DNA of 58,848 nucleotides. It comes from Streptomyces mayonensis (GTDB taxonomy: Bacteria; Actinomycetota; Actinomycetes; Streptomycetales; Streptomycetaceae). Every line of letters starts with the position of its first letter. The first letter of the stretch is position 1. Below the pieces are notes generated by a model that saw only the letters and a list, made by a program, of their open reading frames with translations, had not been told where the DNA came from and made no database searches. Below, piece after piece: positions 8,058-15,553 of the stretch. A program made the position numbers and the translations under genes. Location of the stretch: assembly GCF_018982965.1 (NCBI RefSeq), contig NZ_JACBYP010000045.1, positions 1 through 58,848 of the forward strand, given 5' to 3'.

Positions 8058-9308
8058 CTATTCGGCGGGTGCGGCGCCGCCCGGGACGGTCCGGCGCAGG
8101 CTGGTGGCGGTGTAGGCCAGCGCCGCCGCCGCGACGGCCCCGAGGAGCACGAGCCCCAGCGCGTAGGAGCCGTAGGTCCCGTAGAGGGACCCCATCACCA
8201 GCGGGGGCACGAAGCCCCCGAGACCGCCCGCGGCGCCGACCACGCCGGTGACCGAGCCGACCTTGTTCGCCGGTGCGAGCAGCGCCACCAGGGCGAACAC
8301 GGCGCCGCTGCCGGCGCCCAGCGAGACGGCCAGCGACAGGAACGCGATGGTGCCTACGGGCGTCAGCGGCGGCGTCGAGGACTGGGCGAGGGCCGCCGCC
8401 AGCACCACCACGAGGGTGCCGGTCACCACCCGGACCGGCCCGACGCGGTCGGACAGCCAGCCGCCGACCGGCCGCATCACCACCGCGAGCAGCACGAACC
8501 CCGCCATGCGGTTCGCCGCGTCGGCCTGGGCGAGGCCGTAGCCGGTCTTCAGGTAGGTGGGCAGGTAGACGGAGAAGGCCACATAGCCTCCGAAGGCCAC
8601 CGCGTACAGCGCCGACGCCTGCCAGGTCGTGCCCAGCCGCACGGTCGCGGCCAGCCGGTGGGCGAGCGGCGCGGACGGCACGGCGCGGACGGGGGCGTCC
8701 CTGAGCAGTACCGCCGCCACGACCGCGTAGACCGCGAGCGCCGCCGCGGTGATCAGGAACGGGGTGGCCGTGCCGTGCGCGTCCACGAGCTTCACGGTGG
8801 TCAGGGCGCTGATCGCCGTACCGCCCATGCCGGTGCCGAAGACACCGATGGCCAGACCGCGGCGCTCGGGCGGGAACCACGCGTTGACGAAGGGCACGCC
8901 GACGGCGAAGGAGGTGCCGCCGACGCCCAGGAGGAACCCGCCGGCCAGCAGCGCCGCCAGCGAGGAGTGGCCGACCAGGCCCAGCTGGAGTACCGGCACG
9001 ATGGTGACGGCCGACACGAGCGGGAACATGATCCGCCCGCCGAACCGGTCCGTCAGCGCGCCCACCGGGATCCGGCCGAGTGAGCCGACCACGACGGGCA
9101 CCGCCACCAGCAGCGACTGCTCGAACGACGTCAGGCCGAGGCTCTCCTTGAAACGGGGGCCGAGCGGGCTGAGCAGGGCCCACGCCCAGAAGTTCACGGC
9201 GAAGCCGGCCGTGGCCAGGCCCAGCATCGCCCAGGCCCGGCCGGGCACGGACGCGCCCGTGTGCCCCGGCGGCGAAGTGTCCTGCTGCTCGCTCAGTCGC
9301 TGGACCAT
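8058..9308 (-). CDS. narK: NarK-type nitrate/nitrite transporter (MFS)
   Basis: A major facilitator protein of about 416 residues with about 12 membrane segments. It starts with AWAMLGLATAGFAVNFWAWAL and has GRIPVGALTDRFGGR in the loop between helices 2 and 3 and the Gly-rich GVFGTGMGGTAIS segment typical of nitrate/nitrite porters. It would import nitrate or exchange nitrate for nitrite at the plasma membrane, feeding the cytoplasmic NarG site. ATG at 9308 has AGAGGA about 8 bases upstream and is preferred over a GTG at 9329 with no SD. It belongs to the minus-strand series downstream of the nitroreductase and nitrite reductase genes, close to the narGHJI operon. Confidence 0.88.
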   Translation of the reverse strand: MVQRLSEQQDTSPPGHTGASVPGRAWAMLGLATAGFAVNFWAWALLSPLGPRFKESLGLTSFEQSLLVAVPVVVGSLGRIPVGALTDRFGGRIMFPLVSAVTIVPVLQLGLVGHSSLAALLAGGFLLGVGGTSFAVGVPFVNAWFPPERRGLAIGVFGTGMGGTAISALTTVKLVDAHGTATPFLITAAALAVYAVVAAVLLRDAPVRAVPSAPLAHRLAATVRLGTTWQASALYAVAFGGYVAFSVYLPTYLKTGYGLAQADAANRMAGFVLLAVVMRPVGGWLSDRVGPVRVVTGTLVVVLAAALAQSSTPPLTPVGTIAFLSLAVSLGAGSGAVFALVALLAPANKVGSVTGVVGAAGGLGGFVPPLVMGSLYGTYGSYALGLVLLGAVAAAALAYTATSLRRTVPGGAAPAE

Positions 9309-9395
9309 GCGTTCGTCCTCTTCCCTCACGGTGGTCGGCGCGCCCCGGCCCGGTCCGCCGGGGGGCCTGATCGGCCGTGCGCCGGATTCTCGTGA

Positions 9396-10460
9396 TCACT
9401 GTCGCGTCGTCCGGCGTCCCGGCGGCATGGGCCGGGAGTCCCGTTCCGCGGCCGGAGGGTCCCCGGGCGGAGGGCCGGGGGTCCCGGGGGCGGCGCGCGG
9501 AGTACGGCCGCCCTCCGGTCCGTAGCCGAACCGGATCAGCAGCTGCGGGTGGTGGCGCCGGCGTGATCCGCTCATCGCCGCCCTGAGGTCCGGCCACTCC
9601 ATCGCCTGGTGCAGCATCGAGGTGCGCACGCCGTGCGCGGTGGCGGTGAGCAGCACGCGTTGAAGGGCCTGTCCGGCCCGCAGCCAGTCCTGACGCCGGT
9701 CGTGCGAGGTCCACAACAGGGCGACCTGGACGTGCCGTTCGAACCGCACGGCCGGCCGCCCGAGTGCGGGCAGGGGCGCGGCGAAGTCCCGCATCGGCAG
9801 GCGCTCCGAGAGATCCTGGGGCCCCAGGGCGGTCACGGGGACGCCGTACTCGGCACCGGCTCCCGGTGCGGTGACCCAGGCCCGGGACTCCGCGGTGCGT
9901 TCGGCGCTGGCGGCGTTGCGGGCCTCGGCGGCCCCGGTCAGCCGCAGCAGCGCACGGGTGGCCACGATGCCGGGGACGTCCAGGTGCGCGCCCTCGGCCC
10001 GGGCGGCGTCGGTCAGCTCGGCCACCACGTGGTCGGGCACCGGCCGCCCGGTGAAGGGCATGCGGCTGGTGTGCCGGCGCTCGACGGCTTCGTACAGGCG
10101 GCCCAGCCACTGCCGTTCACCGGCTGTCGGCTGCTGCGACTGCTGTGGCTCGGACAGCCGTACGGTGGCCAGCAGGCCCGGGTCGTCCCCCGGCGGGAGC
10201 AGTGTGACGGCCGGGGTCCAGCCCAGGTGGGCGGCGGCCACGCGGAGGTTGAGGACGGCGGCGCCCACCGACAGGTGCTGGGCGCGCCGTTCGGGGTCGG
10301 TGGCCGTGAGCCACCGCTCGCGGTCGGCCCGTACCTGGAGGGTCCGGCTGTCCGTGTCCACGCCGAACCGCCACGGTTGGGTGTTGTGTACGGAGGGCGC
10401 CGCCACGGCCGCGGCGAGCAGGGTCTGAACGGCTGTGGCGTCGACTTCCCGGGTCTGCAT
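9396..10460 (-). CDS. Acg-family nitroreductase-like protein
   Basis: About 354 residues of the Acg/NADPH-nitroreductase family. The N-terminus has the family hallmark AAVAAPSVHNTQPWRF, with a later RHTSRMPF and a degenerate second half (LLIRFGYG). Mycobacterial relatives (Acg, Rv3131, Rv3127) are DosR-regulon proteins thought to bind or sequester FMN. ATG at 10460 has AAGGAG upstream. A box-like element at 10525-10540 is 65 bases upstream. The C-terminal 40 residues (Pro/Gly/Arg-rich) are unusual and may be disordered. It is downstream of the nitrite reductase operon on the same strand. Confidence 0.85.
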   Translation of the reverse strand: MQTREVDATAVQTLLAAAVAAPSVHNTQPWRFGVDTDSRTLQVRADRERWLTATDPERRAQHLSVGAAVLNLRVAAAHLGWTPAVTLLPPGDDPGLLATVRLSEPQQSQQPTAGERQWLGRLYEAVERRHTSRMPFTGRPVPDHVVAELTDAARAEGAHLDVPGIVATRALLRLTGAAEARNAASAERTAESRAWVTAPGAGAEYGVPVTALGPQDLSERLPMRDFAAPLPALGRPAVRFERHVQVALLWTSHDRRQDWLRAGQALQRVLLTATAHGVRTSMLHQAMEWPDLRAAMSGSRRRHHPQLLIRFGYGPEGGRTPRAAPGTPGPPPGDPPAAERDSRPMPPGRRTTRQ

Positions 10461-10524
10461 GGCGGCTCCTTCGCGAACGGTCTGCCGTGGTGCCCACCCT
10501 GCGTCCCGGTGCGGCCCTCGCGGA

Positions 10525-10540
10525 GGGGTGAACGGTCCCC
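10525..10540. promoter_or_regulatory. DevR/OsdR-like box upstream of the Acg-like gene
   Basis: GGGGTGAACGGTCCCC has the GGG and CCC arms and AA centre of the other boxes, but its inner positions match less well. It lies 65 bases before the ATG at 10460 on the minus strand. Confidence 0.45.
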
Positions 10541-10663
10541 GGCGGTGGCCCGGGTGGCCCTGCCGCCTGGACCACCCGGCTCGTGCGGCCACCGGAGGGG
10601 GAGCACGGGTGCGGCGGGTCCCGGCGGGCCCGGTCCGGCGGCGCGACGACCTGGACCAGCGGC

Positions 10664-10747
10664 TCCGCCCCGCGTCCGCCCCGCGTCCGCCCCGCGTTCG
10701 CCCCGCGTCCGCCTACCCTGCTCTGCCCTGCCCTGCCCTGCCCTGCC
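10664..10747. repeat. Two adjacent tandem repeats
   Basis: An 11-bp unit TCCGCCCCGCG is repeated about 4.5 times (10664-10712, one unit with a C-to-T change). A 5-bp unit TGCCC then runs nearly five times (10724-10747). They occupy the gap between the CopD-like gene end and the Acg-like gene promoter. Such arrays are prone to length variation. Confidence 0.85.
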
Positions 10748-10758
10748 ACCAAGGAATG

Positions 10759-11205
10759 TCAGGTCGCGGGCAGTGCGGTGGCGAGCAGGACGACGCCGAG
10801 CGAGGCCACGAGCGACACCACGGCCAGGGCGCGGGCCAGTGCCGGGCGGCCCTTGGCGTGGGCGGCGCCGTGACCGGCCGCGGCCAGCATCACCAGGGCG
10901 AACAGGCCCAGTTTGGCCGCCAGTGTGCGGCCGTACCCCGGTTCGGCGAGGGACGCCCACGTGACGCCCTTGTGCCAGCCGAGGGCCCAGCCGGTGCCCA
11001 CCTGGGCGGGCAGGAACAGCACACCGGTGAGCAGCCCGAAGCGGCGGCCGACCTGTGCCGTGAGGAGGTCCTTCGCCCCGGGGGCGAGCAGGTGGCGGGC
11101 GAGCGGCAGGACCACGAGTGTGAGGGCCAGTTGGCCGCCGACCCACAGGGCGGCTCCGGCCACGTGCACGAACCGCACGACCGACCACCACCCGACGGCG
11201 TCCAC
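10759..11205 (-). CDS. CopD-like four-helix membrane protein
   Basis: About 148 residues with four hydrophobic helices: FVHVAGAALWVGGQLALTLVV, FGLLTGVLFLPAQVGTGWAL, LAAKLGLFALVMLAAAGHGAAHA and LAVVSLVASLGVVLLATAL. The HVAGAALWVGG motif with its His resembles CopD/cytochrome-like integral membrane proteins involved in copper handling or heme binding. Its GTG start overlaps the TAG stop of the copper nitrite reductase gene by one base, so translation is probably coupled and the product probably serves the reductase (copper supply, assembly or electron transfer). Specific function unproven. Confidence 0.75.
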   Translation of the reverse strand: MDAVGWWSVVRFVHVAGAALWVGGQLALTLVVLPLARHLLAPGAKDLLTAQVGRRFGLLTGVLFLPAQVGTGWALGWHKGVTWASLAEPGYGRTLAAKLGLFALVMLAAAGHGAAHAKGRPALARALAVVSLVASLGVVLLATALPAT

Positions 11206-13943
11206 TACTCGCTCACCTCCACCGTGCCGCGCGCCCCGGCCCCGGCACGGCGCATGTCGTGGTCGACGAAGGAGTAGTGCCCCGCCTCGGGGAACACGGT
11301 CTCGACGTAACCGCCCTGCGCCGGGGCCAGGTCGAGGACCTGTGAGCCGCCCGGGTCGTCCGGTCTCAGCAGGGGGACGCCCTCCTTGTACACCGTGTCG
11401 AAGACGGCGCCGACGACGTGGAAGGCAACCGGGTCGACGGGCCCCGCGGCCACCACCCAGAACCTGACCCGGTCGCCGGCCCGGACGCGCAGCGGCCGCT
11501 CGGTGTACTGGCCGGCGACGCCGTTGAAGGCCCAGGCGTCCGGCGCGTGCCGGCGCATCTTCGCCACCTGCGCCGCGCTGCCGGGCGTACCGAGGTACAG
11601 CTCGGAGGAGACCAGGACGTACTCGTGGTCGACCTGCGTCAGGCCGGGCGGGTCGACGACGACCGCGCCGTACATGCCGTTGGCCATGTGCTGGAGCATC
11701 GGCGCGGTGCTGCAGTGGTAGAGCCACGCCCCGGCCCGCTCGGCGCGGAAGCGGTACCGGAGGCGTTCGCCGGGTTCGAGGGTGCGCATGGCACGGTCGG
11801 GCGCGAGGGAGCCGGCGTGGAAGTCGATGCCGTGGCCCATGGTGTCGTCGTTGACGAGGGTGATGTCGAAGACGTCTCCGACCCGGCCGCGCAGGGTGGG
11901 GCCGGGGGCGGTGCCTCCGAAGGTCCACATCTCCTGGGTGACGGAGGGGGCCACCTCGGCCCGGGTGCGGCCGGCGCGCAGTTCGACCCGGTGGACCGTG
12001 CCGCCGGGGGCCGGGGCGAGGCCGGCGGAGCGGGGCCGCCAGTCCGCGGAGAACTCGGCGCCCGCGTCGGGGCCGTCGGCCGTGTGGCCGTCGTGCCCGG
12101 TCACTTCCACCGTGGCGTCCTCGTCCTGCTCCGTGCCGTCCTGCTCCGTGCCGTCCCGCTTCGAACCGGTCGTCGCGCTCACGTCGATGTCCAGGGTCAT
12201 TCCGGCGGCCCGGTGTCCCGGCAGGGTGCAGTGCGCCGTGCGGTCGCCGGTGACCCGCCCGAGGTCGAGGGTGTGGCTCTCGCCGGTGGCGAGCATGGGC
12301 GTGGCCGGGCCGCCGCCGGCCACCCTGAGGTCGTGGCGTCGGCTGTCGCCGTTGGTGACCCTCAGCCGCAGGGCCGTACCGGCAACGATCTCGATCCGGC
12401 TCGGGCGGACCCGCAGCTCCTCCAGGGTCACGGCGACGGTGCGGGTGGCACCGGTGCCCGTCCCGCCGGCTCCCGCGGCGGCGGGCGGTGGGTCCGGCCG
12501 TGCGCCGCTGTTGGCCAGAAGGATGCCGAGCAGCACCAGCGCCGTGCCCGCGGCGGTGCCCCACAGCACTGGCCGCCGGGCGGCCCGGCGTGCCCGGGAG
12601 CCGGGCTCCCGCGCGCCGCCCTCCCGCAGCCGCGCCCGGCTCGCGCGGACGAGCACCGGCACCGCCAGGACGACGAACCCGGCGCCCGCGGCGAGGGCCG
12701 CCACGGTGCCGACCGCGCCGAGGGGAGCGGGCAGTGGCAGGACCGCGGCGGCGACTCCGGCGTTCAGGAGCGCCAGCCGCCAGGGCCAGCCCCACTCCAG
12801 AACGGCCCGCAGCGCGCCGCGCTCCCCCGGGCCGTGGGCCAGCACGACCGGCAGCAGATAGGTCAGGGCGCCGGCCAGGACCTGGGCCACGAACCCGACG
12901 AGCAGCACCGCCCCCAGCGATCCCGCGTCGTCCCGCACCTCGTCCGGCGGACGCACGCAGAGGAGGACCAGGTCCACCACGACGGCGACGCACAGCCAGC
13001 CCGTGGCGGCGGCCAGCATCCCCGCGGCGGCCGACGAGACCGGGCGCCGGACGCGCACCGTCCGGGCGAAGAGCACGGCCGCGAGGCCCACCCCGGCCGC
13101 GTATCCCGCGATCCCGGCGACGGCACCCGGACGCCATCCCGCCACCAGCGCCGTGACCGCGACCAGCAGACCGGTGACGGTGAGCGCGAGCACGCGGCGC
13201 GCCACCCGGGTGGTGGGGCCGGACATCCGCACGCCCAGCACGGTGGGCCAGAGCATGAACAGGGTGCCCAGCACGGGCAGACCGATCCAGCCGAGCAGGG
13301 TCACGTGCACGTGGGCCGACCGCAGTCCGGCGTACCAGCGCGGCCCGGCCACGCCGGTGGCCAGCAGCCAGCCCAGCACCGCGCCCGCGATCAGGGCCCC
13401 GGCGGCCGCGCGGTAGAAGCCGACGACCGGGGCGAGCCGTCCGCCCAGCGCGCCCCTGCCCAGCCGGACCAGTGTCACCAGGTGGGCGCCGACCGCGGTG
13501 ACCAGCAGCAGGCACGCCGCGCCGGTCAGGACGGGCCGGTCCGCCCACACCCCGGCCAGGATCCCGGCGGCGGCGGCGTTGACCCCCGCGATGCGGGCGT
13601 CGCTGCCCCACCGGGCGGGCGCGCGGGCGTGCAGCAGGGCGACGGCGAAGTGCTCGCTCCACACGAGGACCGCGGTGGTGGCGGCGCCCAGGAGGAAGAG
13701 GTGGACGGCCAGCCAGCGGGCCACGGGCAGTTCGTCGCGCCCGGCGGCCGCCACGATCGCCGGCAGCAGCCAGGCCACGACGAGGAGGTGCGCGGTCAGG
13801 TGCCGGGCACGCGGCCGCTCGGAGACGGCACTGCCGGACGCCGGACGGCCGGCCAGGACGGTGCGGTCGGCGCGGTCGGTGCGGTCCATTGGGTCGGTAC
13901 GGTCGGCACGGTCGGTCGCTTCTTCCTCGGGGTTCTTCGCCAC
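11205..13943 (-). CDS. nirK: Membrane-cupredoxin-copper nitrite reductase fusion
   Basis: About 912 residues in three modules. Residues ~50-440 form about ten membrane helices with several His, including SAHVHVTLLGWIGLPVLGTL, which resembles heme-copper oxidase/NnrS-type membrane domains. Residues ~460-590 include a membrane anchor and a cupredoxin with a full type-1 copper set (His in RRHDL; HCTLPGHRAAGM). The C-terminal ~330 residues are a two-domain NirK: HGIDFH supplies type-1 His, catalytic Asp and type-2 His; YHCS and LQHMANGM complete type 1; VAFHVVG adds the third type-2 His. It should reduce nitrite to NO outside the membrane. GTG 13943 follows the radical SAM stop by one base with GGGGAG upstream. 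The N-terminus carries Asp-Arg-Thr repeats. The symbol is by domain only. Confidence 0.82.
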   Translation of the reverse strand: MAKNPEEEATDRADRTDPMDRTDRADRTVLAGRPASGSAVSERPRARHLTAHLLVVAWLLPAIVAAAGRDELPVARWLAVHLFLLGAATTAVLVWSEHFAVALLHARAPARWGSDARIAGVNAAAAGILAGVWADRPVLTGAACLLLVTAVGAHLVTLVRLGRGALGGRLAPVVGFYRAAAGALIAGAVLGWLLATGVAGPRWYAGLRSAHVHVTLLGWIGLPVLGTLFMLWPTVLGVRMSGPTTRVARRVLALTVTGLLVAVTALVAGWRPGAVAGIAGYAAGVGLAAVLFARTVRVRRPVSSAAAGMLAAATGWLCVAVVVDLVLLCVRPPDEVRDDAGSLGAVLLVGFVAQVLAGALTYLLPVVLAHGPGERGALRAVLEWGWPWRLALLNAGVAAAVLPLPAPLGAVGTVAALAAGAGFVVLAVPVLVRASRARLREGGAREPGSRARRAARRPVLWGTAAGTALVLLGILLANSGARPDPPPAAAGAGGTGTGATRTVAVTLEELRVRPSRIEIVAGTALRLRVTNGDSRRHDLRVAGGGPATPMLATGESHTLDLGRVTGDRTAHCTLPGHRAAGMTLDIDVSATTGSKRDGTEQDGTEQDEDATVEVTGHDGHTADGPDAGAEFSADWRPRSAGLAPAPGGTVHRVELRAGRTRAEVAPSVTQEMWTFGGTAPGPTLRGRVGDVFDITLVNDDTMGHGIDFHAGSLAPDRAMRTLEPGERLRYRFRAERAGAWLYHCSTAPMLQHMANGMYGAVVVDPPGLTQVDHEYVLVSSELYLGTPGSAAQVAKMRRHAPDAWAFNGVAGQYTERPLRVRAGDRVRFWVVAAGPVDPVAFHVVGAVFDTVYKEGVPLLRPDDPGGSQVLDLAPAQGGYVETVFPEAGHYSFVDHDMRRAGAGARGTVEVSE
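13856..13925. repeat. Degenerate 9-bp coding repeat (Asp-Arg-Thr units)
   Basis: Near the start of the nitrite reductase fusion the coding strand repeats a GAC-CGN-ACC-like 9-base unit, giving a DRADRTDPMDRTDRADRT stretch. It is probably a disordered, length-variable cytoplasmic tail before the first membrane helix. Confidence 0.7.
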
Positions 13944-13944
13944 G

Positions 13945-15165
13945 TCACTCCCCGCCGCTCGTGGCGGCGCTGCTTCGGCCGGCCAGCAGCGCGGCCAGTT
14001 CACTCTGGCGGGGAAAGGAGCCGGGTACGTAGCCGCACCAGGGCTCCTCGGCGTACGGATCGCCGGTCGCCCCGTAGGCGCGCGAGCGCGAACCGCCGCA
14101 GACCCGCCGGAACTCGCACCGCCCGCACCGCCCGCCCAGCCGGTCGGTGTCGCGCAGCCCGGTGAAGAGCCGCGAGCCGCGGTAGATCTCGGGCAGGGGC
14201 GTGCGGCGGACGTTCCCGGCGTCCAGCGGAAGGAATCCGCTGGGGTGCACGGTGCCGGTGTGGGAGACGAAGACGAAGCCGCGCCCGGCGTTGACGTCCA
14301 GCGGGGGTCGGCGCACCCGCCGTTCGCCCTCCCGCAGTCCCAGGGTGTCGGCACGCTCGGTCAACTCCCGGTACAGCGGCCCGAGTCCGAGCGTGGCCAC
14401 GGGGTCGTCGCCGGTGCGCGCGAGGATCTGCCGTTGCAGGGCGACCCGGCGGAAGTGGTGGGCCTCCGTGGTCTTGGCGGGCACGGTGCGGCCCATGTCG
14501 TACACGAAGTTGAGGACGTCCTCGACCTCGGCGGCGGTGAGCGGGTCCAGTCGGCGCCCGCGTCCGGTGGGGACGAGGAAGAAGGCGCTCCACAGCATCG
14601 CTCCGTGGTCGGCGACCAGCCGGACGATGTCGGGCAGGTCGCGCAGGTTGTGCCGGGTGACGGTGGTGTTGATCTGGACCTTCATGCCGAGGGCCCGTGC
14701 GGTGTCCCAGGCGTCGAGGGTCCAGTCGTACACGCCCGGCACACCCCTGAAGGAGTCGTGGAGCGCGGGGGTGGAACCGTCCAGGCTGAGCGAGAGGCCC
14801 ACCGCGCCCGCGGCGCGCACGGCCCGCAGCCGTTCCCCGGTGAGGGTGGGGGTGCCGGAGGGGGAGACGGCGACCCTGACCCCGATCTCCTTGCCGTGGG
14901 CGATGAGGTCCGTGAGGTCGGGCCGCTGGAACGGGTCCCCGCCGGTGATCACGAACAGCGGTGCGGGGTGCCCGAACTCGGCCACCTGGCGAAGCAGCCG
15001 GCGCGCGGCCGACGTGTCGAGCTCCCTCGGGTCGCGGTCGGGAAGGGCCTCGGCCCGGCAGTGCCGGCAGGCCAGCGGGCAGGCCCGGGTGGACTCCCAG
15101 ATGACGATGAACGGCCGTTGTGCCGCGTCGTGCCGTTGGCGGCGGATCGCACGGGCGGTGCTCAT
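13945..15165 (-). CDS. Radical SAM/SPASM protein (TIGR04053-like)
   Basis: 406 residues. The radical SAM cluster is Cys29, Cys33 and Cys36 in ACPLACRHCRAE; FVITGGDPFQRPDL contains the GGDP SAM-binding motif. A C-terminal SPASM-like domain has CGRCEFRRVCGG and a later WCGY for an auxiliary Fe-S cluster. The family is close to NirJ/AhbC/AhbD heme-modifying enzymes and to TIGR04053 proteins; the exact reaction is unknown. It is the first gene of a tightly packed operon with the nitrite reductase fusion (one base between stop and start) and CopD-like protein, and is divergent from narG, sharing a 388-base control region. A role in heme or cofactor provision for nitrite respiration is plausible but inferred. 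Confidence 0.83.
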   Translation of the reverse strand: MSTARAIRRQRHDAAQRPFIVIWESTRACPLACRHCRAEALPDRDPRELDTSAARRLLRQVAEFGHPAPLFVITGGDPFQRPDLTDLIAHGKEIGVRVAVSPSGTPTLTGERLRAVRAAGAVGLSLSLDGSTPALHDSFRGVPGVYDWTLDAWDTARALGMKVQINTTVTRHNLRDLPDIVRLVADHGAMLWSAFFLVPTGRGRRLDPLTAAEVEDVLNFVYDMGRTVPAKTTEAHHFRRVALQRQILARTGDDPVATLGLGPLYRELTERADTLGLREGERRVRRPPLDVNAGRGFVFVSHTGTVHPSGFLPLDAGNVRRTPLPEIYRGSRLFTGLRDTDRLGGRCGRCEFRRVCGGSRSRAYGATGDPYAEEPWCGYVPGSFPRQSELAALLAGRSSAATSGGE

Positions 15166-15185
15166 CGCGGGCCTTCCTGTTCGTG

Positions 15186-15212
15186 TGCGTCGGGTGCATC
15201 GGGTGCATCGGG
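15186..15212. repeat. 9-bp tandem repeat TGCATCGGG
   Basis: Three head-to-tail units (TGCGTCGGG, TGCATCGGG, TGCATCGGG), followed by a degenerate TGCGTCATG, lie 20-50 bases upstream of the radical SAM gene on its promoter side. Function unknown. Confidence 0.75.
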
Positions 15213-15424
15213 TGCGTCATGTGGTCGGACGCGTCATGTGATCGCGTCCGGCCGTGGTGGACGGCCGGACGCGTGACCGATCGGGCGTACGCCCCGGCGC
15301 TTCCCGGGCAGCACGGCCGGGGACGGGGGATTTTCAGCGGCCGGCATGCCGCGGGGGCACCGGACCGATGGGCGCCGCTCGTTCGATCGCAGTCAGCCTG
15401 CACCCTCGGCCCGGCCTGGAGCCC

Positions 15425-15460
15425 GCGCCGACCGGCCCCGTTCGCAGGGCCGTTGGTCCC
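15425..15460. promoter_or_regulatory. DevR/OsdR-like box pair upstream of narG
   Basis: GGGCCGTTGGTCCC (15447-15460) and GCGCCGACCGGCCC (15425-15438) are offset by 22 bases, close to two helical turns. The proximal box is 93 bases before the narG ATG. In S. coelicolor the nar2 operon belongs to the OsdR regulon, which supports the assignment. Confidence 0.6.
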
Positions 15461-15553
15461 TGTGCGGGCCGCCGGAACGGGGCCGGACGCCGCCCGGCGG
15501 GGACCCGCCGGGCCCCGGGTGCGCACCGCCCGCGCCGTCTAGCGTTCCGAGCC

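Larger units (their letters stand above)
15166..15553. promoter_or_regulatory. Divergent control region between radical SAM/nirK and narGHJI operons
   Basis: This 388-base gap holds promoters for both nitrogen-oxide operons. It contains a 9-bp tandem repeat near the radical SAM start and two box-like sites nearer narG. GGGCCGTTGGTCCC (15447-15460) is a good box 93 bases before narG. GCGCCGACCGGCCC (15425-15438) is a second copy whose start is 22 bases upstream. A third GC-rich candidate, GGGACCCGCCGGGCCC (15500-15515), is less convincing. No open frame with coding character is seen. Confidence 0.6.

Noticed and set aside
9362..9376. GGGGCCTGATCGGCC upstream of narK as a regulator box
   Set aside because: The right arm is shifted by one base and lacks CCC; too weak compared with the other boxes.
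13856..13925. CRISPR-like short repeats in the nitrite reductase N-terminus
   Set aside because: Units are 9 bases without spacers and in frame with the protein; it is a coding tandem repeat.
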